Of a stretch of 64,000 bases of DNA, positions 53,674 to 61,415 are shown in pieces; the stretch's first letter is position 1, and each line of letters opens with the position of its first letter. A model generated the notes under the pieces. The model had not been told where the DNA came from, searched no databases, and was given only the letters and a program-made list of their open reading frames with translations. Location: the NCBI GenBank assembly GCA_000381585.1, contig KB906741.1:124001-188000 (forward strand), written 5' to 3'. Both the position numbers and the translations under genes were made by a program. This DNA comes from Acidobacteriaceae bacterium KBS 83 (GTDB lineage: Bacteria > Acidobacteriota > Terriglobia > Terriglobales > Acidobacteriaceae).

Positions 53674-53790
53674 TTATTCGGGACCTTCGAGCTCTGCCCG
53701 AGTCTCCCTCACTCTCCCGTCGTAACGTTTAATAAACGAGTTTCTCAACTGCCAATCGCGAGTATCGTTGCCGATTCTCTTGATGGCCAT
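53674..53790 (-). CDS. Candidate small basic protein (38 aa)
   Basis: ATG at 53790, 38 codons, stop TAA at 53674-53676. An excellent ribosome site AAGGAGAG stands 9 nt upstream. The peptide starts MAIKRIGNDTRDWQLRNSF and contains many Arg/Lys; it has no hydrophobic segment. Not recognised. It lies alone between mmuM and purL on the same strand, and a 7-bp hairpin (53633-53651) follows its stop. Confidence 0.5.
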   Translation of the reverse strand: MAIKRIGNDTRDWQLRNSFIKRYDGRVRETRAELEGPE

Positions 53791-53903
53791 TCAGTTACTC
53801 TCTCCTTCTGGAAGATTGCTCTTCCGATGTTTATTAAGACTCGCGTCCGCTCAAGAGAGTTGTCGCGCGCAAGTGATTTTTGCTGAAGAGCCGTTGGGTT
53901 TCG

Positions 53904-54839
53904 TCACGATTTCGAGGCCTGCTCGATGGCGCGAATATGCTCCGGACCAGTGCGGCAGCAGCCGCCGATCCAGTCTGCGCCTGCCCTGCGCCATGTCTCT
54001 GCCAGCGCCCCGAAGCTCTGCGGGTCGGAAGCGCCCGCCCAGCTTCGCGTCTCTGCTACCCAGTCCTCCCCGGAGTTGGGATACACCGCGATGCGCTTCG
54101 TGCTGACCGCGCGGATCCTATGAATGAGCGGCAGGATATAACGCGGGGCAGTGCAGTTGATGCCGATGGCGATGATTTGGCGCGGCGTATCGACTAGGCG
54201 CGCGCATTCTTCGATCGGCTCGCCGTGGCCGGTGTGACCGTCGTCGCGACAGGTGAAGCTGATATAGGCCGCCAGATCGGGAAACCGTTCGAGCGATTCA
54301 AGGATCGCTTCCGCCTCCGCAAGCGATGGAATTGTCTCGAAGGCGACGAAGTCCGCAGCAGTCTCGCGCATCGCGAGAATTCTTTCCGCGTGGAAGGCGA
54401 CCAGTTCGGAATGGCTGACGTTGTAGCGTCCATGGAACTCCGCGCCGTTGTGCAGCGCGGCTCCATACGCGCCTAGTGACCCGGCGATCCAGATCGGACG
54501 CGGCTCGCGTCCTGCGGCCAACTCGGCCTGCATGTATTCCCGCCGAGCCTCTTCGCCGAGCGCGACGCTCTGCTGGATCGCAGCGCGCGCCTCATCTCCG
54601 TTGAGGCCGATCTCACGAAAGCCCATCGCCGAAACCTGGTAGCTCGCAGTGAGTAGGCAATCCGCTCCCGCATCCAGATAGCTGCGATGCACCGCAAGCA
54701 CCTTCTCCGGATGCGCGCGCAGTACTTCGCCTGACCAGAGCGGGCTCGCGAGGTCGCAGCCTGCGCGCTCCAGTTCCGTGGCGAGACCGCCATCGATTAC
54801 GCGCAGTCCGGCCAGGTCAAGTTCGTCGAACGGAGTCAT
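53904..54839 (-). CDS. mmuM: Homocysteine S-methyltransferase
   Basis: 311 residues, TIM barrel of the Pfam S-methyl_trans family. The zinc-binding Cys residues lie in IGINCTAP and in WIGGCCRTGPEHI near the C-terminus. The N-terminal VIDGGLATELERAG is typical of MmuM, which methylates homocysteine with S-methylmethionine or SAM. Cytoplasmic, methionine recycling. No riboswitch is recognised in the 150 nt upstream. It is divergent from the tRNA gene. Confidence 0.92.
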   Translation of the reverse strand: MTPFDELDLAGLRVIDGGLATELERAGCDLASPLWSGEVLRAHPEKVLAVHRSYLDAGADCLLTASYQVSAMGFREIGLNGDEARAAIQQSVALGEEARREYMQAELAAGREPRPIWIAGSLGAYGAALHNGAEFHGRYNVSHSELVAFHAERILAMRETAADFVAFETIPSLAEAEAILESLERFPDLAAYISFTCRDDGHTGHGEPIEECARLVDTPRQIIAIGINCTAPRYILPLIHRIRAVSTKRIAVYPNSGEDWVAETRSWAGASDPQSFGALAETWRRAGADWIGGCCRTGPEHIRAIEQASKS

Positions 54840-54989
54840 ATCTATCTTGATGTCTACCGGCTCTCGAACGCGCTCGCAACTCTCGGCAAGGGCGACCGTT
54901 CTGCTACACTCACATGAGTGCGCTCGAGTGAGCTGCCATCCCTACCAGGACGATGGCGCTGGGCGTCCCACCTAAGCAAGTCGGTCGAT

Positions 54990-55066
54990 CGGGGAGTGGC
55001 TCAGCCTGGTAGAGCACCTGGTTCGGGACCAGGGGGTCGGAGGTTCGAATCCTCTCTCCCCGACCA
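54990..55066 (+). tRNA. tRNA-Pro (anticodon CGG), CCA encoded
   Basis: 77 nt. The acceptor stem CGGGGAG (54990-54996) pairs with CTCCCCG (55056-55062), followed by discriminator A and encoded CCA. The D-arm contains GCTCAGCCTGGTAGAGC, the anticodon stem CCTGG/CCAGG encloses TTCGGGA, giving anticodon CGG. The T-arm is GGAGG-TTCGAAT-CCTCT. Reads proline codon CCG. Its last 12 nt plus one are repeated at 56628-56639. Confidence 0.97.
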
Positions 55067-55067
55067 T
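55056..55067 (+). repeat. 12-bp direct repeat, copy 1 at tRNA-Pro 3' end (att-like)
   Basis: CTCCCCGACCAT, the 3' end of tRNA-Pro plus the next base. The same 12 bases recur at 56628-56639, 1572 bp away. This is the usual signature of site-specific integration at a tRNA gene. Confidence 0.7.
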
Positions 55068-55392
55068 TCTTTCTCAAGCAATCCCAGCTCTCACCTTGAA
55101 TACCCTGCTCTATTCATGCGCTGGTCCCATAGGCGCCAGCCTGCTCGTGGCGATGGGACTGTAGAGATTTCAGTTATTCGATGCTAGCGGGTTCTGCCTC
55201 GCCTCGCGGGACATCGCGGTTTGCGGGCTGAACAAAGGAAATCAAATTGGGCCTACGTCACTGGGCCCGCGTCCACCGCGAGCCTCGGACCAATTCATTC
55301 CCAACCCAGAAAAGACACCTAACAAGCAAAAACGGTTAGGTACTAGTGGCGTCAGTTGAGCGCCTACATTCTCTGCGGGATCTGTTTTCTAG
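55068..55392. other. 325-bp non-coding start of the tRNA-Pro island
   Basis: No open frame with support. An ACCTAAC/GTTAGGT stem (55317-55323 with 55335-55341) has an 11-nt A-rich loop. The peptidase gene fragment begins at its right edge; the missing N-terminal half of that gene is not found here in any frame. Confidence 0.5.
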
Positions 55393-56255
55393 CGCTCCAC
55401 TGTCGGACCTCTCGTTTGTGGATTTGAGGTGTACACCGATTTCGATGCGTATGGCATGGACGCTCATGGCGTTTACCGCCACGTAACGGGCACTCTTCGG
55501 GGTGGCGATGCGGTGCTAGTCGTCGGGTATTCGGATGTCGACAACTGCTGGATTTGCCGCAACAGTTGGGGTCAGGGTTTCGGCGGGGCAGCCAAGCCCG
55601 AAGGCGTGGGTGCGGGCCTTTTCACAATAGGCTATGGCGAATGCGACATCGATGGCGAGCCGCTTTATGGCGCCCGCGGCGTCATTGCTCCTGCGGATAG
55701 TAGATGGGGTGGCTGGTGGGCGGTGGCGGGTGGAGTTGCTGCCCCGGGCACATCTGTTTTGGCGTTTCCCGCAGTGCGGACAAGCTGGATATCTTCTGCG
55801 TTGGGACCGACCACGGAACGGACAGATCGTGAAACCGCAGTAACGGACGAGTTCGCAGCTGCCACACCACCCTGAACACGCCACGACGGACAAGCTGGAC
55901 ATTTTTGCCGTGGGCACCGACTACCACGTCTACACGGCTGCTTGGGAGGCTGGCTTCACGAGCCGGCATGGCTGGTGGCCAGTCGGCGTTCTCACAGTCG
56001 CACCCAATACATCAGTCTTTGCCGTTTCGCGTTCCCTCGATCACCCTCGATATCTTCGCAATAGGAGAAGACAGCCGGATCTACACTGCCGCATGGGCTC
56101 CCAGTATGACTCGATGGCGCGGTTGGTGGTGCATCCTGGAGGGAATGGCGGCGTCTGGAACGACCGTTTCTGCGGTTGTCCGTAGTGCCGACCATCTCGA
56201 TGTGTTTGTCGTTGGGACGGACTCTCATATTTACACCTCCGCGTGGCAGCCATAA
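55393..56255 (+). pseudogene. Decayed papain-like (C1A) peptidase fused to beta-propeller repeats
   Basis: Only the C-terminal part of a C1A peptidase remains: GPLVCGFEVYTDFDAYG, GGDAVLVVGYSD, WICRNSWGQGFGG and LFTIGYGECDID align with the end of papain. The catalytic His of GGHAV is replaced by Asp and the Cys half is missing. Downstream is a run of propeller-type repeats (DUF346/PLL-like): DIFAVGTDYHVYTAAW, DIFAIGEDSRIYTAAW and DVFVVGTDSHIYTSAW, with GWW in each. The frame shifts at about 55770 (frame 1 to 3), then stops, then continues in frame 2 (55910) and frame 3 (to the stop at 56253). Not functional. Confidence 0.85.
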
Positions 56256-56258
56256 GCA

Positions 56259-56558
56259 ATGGCAAGGAAAGAGAGCATAAACGTTACGGGAAGGGCTGGC
56301 GAGCCGATCGATCTTCCTATTTCCCATGGCCCCCCTACCGGATACGTATGGTCGCTGCAAATGCCTCCGGAAGTCACTCAAATCGAAGATGGCCCGCCCC
56401 CGGCCGTAGCCTCAGAGAAGCGGCTCGGGTCTGCGGTGAGTGGAGCGATGCGCGTGACAGCGCCGTCCGGCCGCTATCGCATTGAGGCGCGTCTGGCTCG
56501 CTCGTGGGAATCGGATAAGCCCGCCCGGATTCTTTCAATCGATTTAGTCGTGGAGTAG
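56259..56558 (+). CDS. Chagasin-like (I42) cysteine-peptidase inhibitor
   Basis: 99 residues, intact, starting 4 nt after the wrecked peptidase gene ends. Three inhibitor loops can be matched: loop 2 GPPTGYVW (residues 24-31; NPTTGY in chagasin), a Gly-containing loop 4 (RLGSAVSG, 55-62), and loop 6 ARSWESDKP (80-88; RPW-type). The beta-rich pattern fits an Ig-like fold. Chagasins block papain-type peptidases, so the neighbour is the natural partner. No signal peptide is seen, though the family is often exported. The call rests on motifs read by eye. Confidence 0.65.
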   Translation: MARKESINVTGRAGEPIDLPISHGPPTGYVWSLQMPPEVTQIEDGPPPAVASEKRLGSAVSGAMRVTAPSGRYRIEARLARSWESDKPARILSIDLVVE

Positions 56559-56627
56559 ATCGCGCGCTCAACGCAATCCTAGTGACTAGGAGGAGTTCTG
56601 GTTGGTGCCCACCCTCTTCATCTCTAG

Positions 56628-56639
56628 CTCCCCGACCAT
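56628..56639 (+). repeat. 12-bp direct repeat, copy 2 (att-like)
   Basis: CTCCCCGACCAT, identical to the tRNA-Pro 3' end at 55056-55067, and preceded by a short related TCTCT. It marks the right edge of the 1.57-kb peptidase/inhibitor island. Confidence 0.7.
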
Positions 56640-56664
56640 CATTCACTCGTTGATGAAGGGTGAA

Positions 56665-57615
56665 TCAATGAGATATGGCCCGCGACTCGAGCTTCTTCTG
56701 CTTCAATAGCGAATCGAATTCAGACCGCGGCATCTTCAATCGCTCCGGATGTTCATCGATCCACTTTGCGAAAGCGTCGTATTTGGTCTGAGTCCATCCT
56801 CCTTCAAATTGGCCGCCGTTCTTGCCATTACGATTCAATTCGAAATTGAATGCGTCTTGCAAATTCGTAAACTCAGCCGAACTGATTGCTTCTTCCGCCA
56901 GAATCGCCGGAATGAAGATCACCCCGTCACTCTTTGCGAGAACCAAATCTCCAGGCAGCACGGTGGCGCGGCCGATGCGGATTGGAGAATCAATTGCCGT
57001 CAACGTCATATCAGCCCACGCCGATGGATCATAACCGCGATAAAACCCATTCAAATTTGGAATGTCACGGTTTTCTTCCTGGTCTCTAATACCCGCATCG
57101 AAAACAAAGCCTGAGCGGGTATGTGCTGCGATGCCGGTGCCCAGGTTGGACCCGATCAACGTCCCTTCCACAATTTTGCCGAACCCGTCAGCTACATACA
57201 CATCGCCTGTTTGCAATTGCGCGATCGGCCAGCTGTTATTGCCGCCCTCGCGGTGCTCGGCTCTCCCCTCAGCAGCGATGGCCTTGGCCATGTCTGGTCG
57301 CAACGGCATATATTGCGCGGTGAGCGCTCTTCCGGCAAAGGGCTTCTCACTATGTAGGGCCTTCCAGTCGCCATCAAATTGGCAATGGTAACCGCGCTCT
57401 TCCAGAAAATCCCACAGATCTTCGATCGAGACGTCCAACGCTCTCGTCAGCAAATCATCCGAAATCTTTGGGCGACCATCTGGGAATCGGTCCCCCTTCC
57501 AGTCCGAGGTGTAGAACTTAATCTGGTCTTTCGTTGTTGCAACTTGGGAATGGCCGGCTTGAACCGTCAGCGCCAATCCGAAGGACAGAAGGACGATGAA
57601 TAGTAATTTCGTCAT
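56665..57615 (-). CDS. Exported RraA-family protein
   Basis: 316 residues with a signal peptide (LLFIVLLSFGLALTVQAG). The core resembles RraA/HMG-aldolase proteins: residues about 45-230, with YMPLRPDM, GDVYVADGFGKIVEGTLIGSNL, and SPIRIGRATVLPGDLVLAKSDGVIFIP. RraA-type proteins are normally cytoplasmic; some are aldolases for 4-hydroxy-4-methyl-2-oxoglutarate. The C-terminal 80 residues are extra and helical. GGAG lies 8 nt before the ATG. It is divergent from poxB. The function of the exported form is unknown. Confidence 0.8.
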   Translation of the reverse strand: MTKLLFIVLLSFGLALTVQAGHSQVATTKDQIKFYTSDWKGDRFPDGRPKISDDLLTRALDVSIEDLWDFLEERGYHCQFDGDWKALHSEKPFAGRALTAQYMPLRPDMAKAIAAEGRAEHREGGNNSWPIAQLQTGDVYVADGFGKIVEGTLIGSNLGTGIAAHTRSGFVFDAGIRDQEENRDIPNLNGFYRGYDPSAWADMTLTAIDSPIRIGRATVLPGDLVLAKSDGVIFIPAILAEEAISSAEFTNLQDAFNFELNRNGKNGGQFEGGWTQTKYDAFAKWIDEHPERLKMPRSEFDSLLKQKKLESRAISH

Positions 57616-57807
57616 TCAGAACACTCCGTTTTTGCGTATTGAGCTGCGAAAAGGCGGCAAGCAGTCCGAGGTACTTTGCAGCGTCGGGCTGCTCGCTCAG
57701 AGCTAGACCTTACACGAAATGCGAATGCCGTCCCTGCGGATGAACCGAAACGGTGAATACTGTGGTGTTCTCTGACGGCGAGACCGGACAGAGAAAAGGT
57801 GAAGCAC

Positions 57808-59532
57808 ATGGCAAAGAAAGTGGCTGAGGTATTCGTCGAGACACTGGTAAACGCAGGTGTGAAACGAGTCTATGGAGTCGTAGGCGACTCTCTGAACGGT
57901 TTAACCGACGTCATCCGGAAGAGCAAACAGATCGAGTGGATGCATGTGAGGCATGAAGAGGCCGCCGCATTCGCCGCGGGCGCGGAAGCTCACCTTACGG
58001 GGGACATTGCGGTATGTGCAGGCAGCTGCGGGCCGGGCAATCTTCACCTCATCAACGGCCTCTTCGACTGCCATCGGAGTCGCGTACCAGTGCTTGCGAT
58101 TGCGGCGCAGATTCCGAGTCATGAGATCGGAAGCGGCTATTTTCAGGAAACGCATCCTGAGCATCTGTTCAAGGATTGCAGCCATTACTGCGAACTCGTG
58201 TCTCAGCCAGAGCAGATGCCGAGAGTCTTGGGAATCGCCATGCGCACTGCTCTCGCCAAACGAGGCGTTGCGGTGGTCGTCATTCCGGGTGATGTGGCGC
58301 TGCGCGAATGTTCCGCGGCGGCGCTTTCACTCGGTATAGAGCACTCGGCGTCAGTCCTGATTCCATCGGAAAATGAACTTCGCCGAGCGGCTGACATTCT
58401 CAACAGCGCACACAAGGTCACTATCCTTGGCGGTGCGGGCTGCGAGGGCGCTCATGCCGAGCTCATTACAGTGGCCGAACGCCTCAAGGCGCCGATCGTC
58501 CATGCGTTGCGTGGCAAGGAATTTATCGAATACGACAATCCTTACGACGTCGGAATGACCGGGTTGCTTGGTTTTTCGTCGGGCTACCACGCCATGATGA
58601 ACTGCGACGCCCTGCTGATGTTGGGAACGGATTTCCCCTATCAGCAGTTCTATCCGAAGAACGCCAAAATTATTCAATTGGATCGGCTCGGGGAACAGAT
58701 TGGCCGCCGTACTCCGGTCGATCTGGGGATGATTGGAAATGTGAAGGACACCCTTGATGCGTTGACTCCGCTTATCCGGAGCAAGACCGACCGCTCCTAT
58801 CTTGATACATGTCTCGCTCACTACAGGAATGCCCGGAAGGGGCTCGACGATCTCGCCGTGGGTGAACCGGGCCGAACCCCGATTCATCCACAATACGTCG
58901 CAAAGGTCCTCGATGAGCTCGCAGCCGAAGACGCGGTCTTCACCTGCGACGTCGGTACTCCTACAGTGTGGTCTGCGCGCTATCTCCATATGAATGGTAA
59001 GCGCAGATTGCTTGGCTCGTTTACTCATGGCTCGATGGCCAATGCTCTGCCGCAGGCCATCGGCATCCAGGCAAGTCATCCCAACCGGCAGGTCATCACT
59101 TTGTCCGGAGATGGCGGGTTGGCAATGTTGCTTGGCGATTTGCTGACGCTCAAGCAACTCAAGCTGCCCGTGAAAATAGTGGTCTTCAACAACAGCTCCC
59201 TCGGCTTCGTTGAACTGGAAATGAAAGCCGCCGGTCTGGTCGATTACGGGACCGATTTGATCAATCCCAATTTTGCGAAGCTCGCCGAGTCAGCGGCTAT
59301 CCTCGGCGTTCGCGTGGAGAAACCGGAAGAGTTGCGTCCCGTCCTGACCGAAGCTCTGGCACACGACGGCCCTGCTTTGATCGATGTGCTTGTGAATCGG
59401 CAGGAGCTATCGATGCCGCCGACGATAAGTCTTGAACAAGCTCTCGGCTTCAGCCTTTACATGATTCGCGCGGTATTGAGCGGACGCGGCGATGAAGTCA
59501 TTGATCTGGCGAGGACCAATCTCCTGCGTTGA
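57808..59532 (+). CDS. poxB: Pyruvate:ubiquinone oxidoreductase (pyruvate oxidase), PoxB
   Basis: 574 residues from ATG 57808, with AAAGGTGA 6 nt upstream; E. coli PoxB has 572. A ThDP- and FAD-dependent peripheral membrane enzyme that oxidises pyruvate to acetate and CO2 and passes electrons to ubiquinone. The N-terminal PYR domain has the catalytic Glu in [15 protein letters not shown]; the FAD domain covers 190-350; the ThDP domain has [18 protein letters not shown]8[12 protein letters not shown]. The C-terminus ([21 protein letters not shown]) matches the membrane-binding alpha-peptide of E. coli PoxB. It is divergent from the RraA-like gene. Confidence 0.95.
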   Translation: MAKKVAEVFVETLVNAGVKRVYGVVGDSLNGLTDVIRKSKQIEWMHVRHEEAAAFAAGAEAHLTGDIAVCAGSCGPGNLHLINGLFDCHRSRVPVLAIAAQIPSHEIGSGYFQETHPEHLFKDCSHYCELVSQPEQMPRVLGIAMRTALAKRGVAVVVIPGDVALRECSAAALSLGIEHSASVLIPSENELRRAADILNSAHKVTILGGAGCEGAHAELITVAERLKAPIVHALRGKEFIEYDNPYDVGMTGLLGFSSGYHAMMNCDALLMLGTDFPYQQFYPKNAKIIQLDRLGEQIGRRTPVDLGMIGNVKDTLDALTPLIRSKTDRSYLDTCLAHYRNARKGLDDLAVGEPGRTPIHPQYVAKVLDELAAEDAVFTCDVGTPTVWSARYLHMNGKRRLLGSFTHGSMANALPQAIGIQASHPNRQVITLSGDGGLAMLLGDLLTLKQLKLPVKIVVFNNSSLGFVELEMKAAGLVDYGTDLINPNFAKLAESAAILGVRVEKPEELRPVLTEALAHDGPALIDVLVNRQELSMPPTISLEQALGFSLYMIRAVLSGRGDEVIDLARTNLLR

Positions 59533-59646
59533 CCTCCGAACTCCCCGCCGCGACGAATAAGCCATCGTCAATGCGCACTGACATCGGGCGCACCATCTGC
59601 ACCTGTGAAATGCTGCGCTGCGCAATAATCGAATTGCTTGTGGCCA

Positions 59647-61140
59647 CTACGGCAGCGCGTAACCGAGTAATTCGCCCTTCCCATTCCCCTCGCAGCCGGC
59701 ATCCTTACTGAGGAATTCGCCATATCGGGTGGAAGTGCAGTTGTAGAGCGCAACGGTCGAGATGCCGCGCGGCTTGTGAGCATAGCCGTACCCATCGAGC
59801 CCGAGAATACGTTCTGCACTGCAGCCCACATCGAGCGAGATGAAGTAGCCGACGGAGTCCTTCTTGCAGGTGTAGAAAGGCTGCGTGGCCCCGTTTCGAG
59901 GTGCCGAGTAAAGATGTGCGAGGCTCTCATTCGGAAAGAACTTCGCTGGGTCGATCCATCCCGAGGTGACTACGTAGGTTTTGTCATTGATGTAGCGCTC
60001 GAGCGTCAGGATCTTCTGATTCGGGTCGTAACGGTTGACCGCAATCGCCCATTGATAGACGGATCCGGTGTTCCCCGCTGCTTCCGGGGAGGCATCCCAC
60101 GCCGGTTTTGGAAATGACGTGGAGATGAAGAGGTCCAGGCTCGGATAAGACCCGATGTTGATATTGCCGTACTTATCATGTAGCAGAGAGGGCAGGAAGT
60201 TCGACTCGTAGCCGGTCAGGTTCGTATCGATCGTCTTCAGCATCTCCCAGGGCGTTGCGCCGTTTAGCAGGGACGCATTTCGAATGCGATAGAGCTGAAA
60301 GCCGTATTGTCCCCGCTCGCCGACGCCGCCGGTGGTGAGTGCCGGACGTACGGGCAGGTTGAATGCCGCGTACCAGTATCCGGTCAGCGGATCGTAGCCC
60401 ATGTCTCCCCAGATGGGGTCCGGGTTTCTTTCGTCCAAGCCGTTCGATGTCAGAATCCCCTGCATTGTGAAGTGAACGCCGTCTGTCGAAGTGGCCTTCA
60501 CATGATGCACAACGGGTGTGTAGTCCTCATAAAACATCGTAATGCTCGACTTCCCGTCGTCATTATGTGCAACCGGCTGGCCCACGCCGTAGTTGGCTAA
60601 AGAAGTCGGCCGGATCACCGGCTCCGGATACTTGATCCATCGAATCCCGTCATTTGAGAACGCGGCGCCAATGGCGTTTCCGTAATCTGCAACCGTACCG
60701 ACGTAAAACATCTCGTAGGTATATGTGTGGCCGTCGCCCAATGGATTGACAAATCGTCCCTGGATCACTCGTGGGTTGCAGGTGTATTTCGCATCCCAAC
60801 TTCCCTTCGTCTCTGCCAACACGATGAAGGGTCCGGATCTCACACCAGTTACGGTGTTGATGGACTCATACAGGATGGTGTCCACTATTTGGGAAGGATC
60901 GGCGGGATTCTTTCCGGCCCCGCACCACCAGATTTGCTGCACGTCTCCTGTCTGTATCACGGAAGGTGAATAGTTCCAGTAGCCGCCCCGCCCCACAATC
61001 GCGCCATCAGGCGTCGCGAGATAGAAGAATGAGCCTCCGCAGCCTGCCAGAACGAGAATGAACAAGCCAACAAGGATGACAGTGAATCGACTTAAGGCGC
61101 CTCTTTGAATCAATGAGGGATTCCTCTTGTGCATCGCCAT
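59647..61140 (-). CDS. Secreted lipoprotein with five-bladed-propeller-like core
   Basis: 497 residues. A lipobox (LVLAGC, Cys34) follows a hydrophobic leader. Residues 50-400 have the beta-blade pattern of GH43/GH32-like glycosidases: YWNYSPSVIQTGDVQQIWW, FSNDGIRWIKYPEPVI, MFYEDYTPVVHHVKATSTDG and DPIWGDMGYDP. No catalytic set is certain. Residues 400-497 hold two repeats of a Cys-rich domain: QPFYTCKKDSVGYFISLDVG and VALYNCTSTRYGEFLSKDAG. That domain occurs at the end of many secreted hydrolases (DUF5648-like). Surface polysaccharide binding or cleavage is a guess. Confidence 0.7.
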   Translation of the reverse strand: MAMHKRNPSLIQRGALSRFTVILVGLFILVLAGCGGSFFYLATPDGAIVGRGGYWNYSPSVIQTGDVQQIWWCGAGKNPADPSQIVDTILYESINTVTGVRSGPFIVLAETKGSWDAKYTCNPRVIQGRFVNPLGDGHTYTYEMFYVGTVADYGNAIGAAFSNDGIRWIKYPEPVIRPTSLANYGVGQPVAHNDDGKSSITMFYEDYTPVVHHVKATSTDGVHFTMQGILTSNGLDERNPDPIWGDMGYDPLTGYWYAAFNLPVRPALTTGGVGERGQYGFQLYRIRNASLLNGATPWEMLKTIDTNLTGYESNFLPSLLHDKYGNINIGSYPSLDLFISTSFPKPAWDASPEAAGNTGSVYQWAIAVNRYDPNQKILTLERYINDKTYVVTSGWIDPAKFFPNESLAHLYSAPRNGATQPFYTCKKDSVGYFISLDVGCSAERILGLDGYGYAHKPRGISTVALYNCTSTRYGEFLSKDAGCEGNGKGELLGYALP

Positions 61141-61415
61141 TTTCGTTCTTCATGCGATTGCGGTTTGTACATTTTTGCGCGAATGCATCGTCCACACAAT
61201 CATTCCGGTCGAGCCGAATGCCATGATCGCAGGGCACAACAACACGCGCCTGTGTGCGCTCTCGATCCTGACACAGATTGAGGGAAAATTGCGGTGATTG
61301 TAGCGCAAGCAGAAAGCGAGCATCTAGTTATATCCACAGACTGCAAAATGGATCGCCCGGAATCGTTCTGATATGGACCATTCCTCCATCCACGCAGCCC
61401 CGCCTCGGCGAGGCT
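61141..61415. other. 275-bp intergenic region
   Basis: Lies between the start of the secreted lipoprotein gene (-) and the stop of the PQQ dehydrogenase gene (-). An AGCC-N2-GCCTCGGCGAGGC hairpin near 61396-61415 could belong to the end of the PQQ gene. No gene seen. Confidence 0.4.

Noticed and set aside
54840-54989. Possible SAM riboswitch upstream of mmuM
   Set aside because: Short dyads such as CTCA/TGAG are present but none of the conserved SAM riboswitch motifs could be found by eye.
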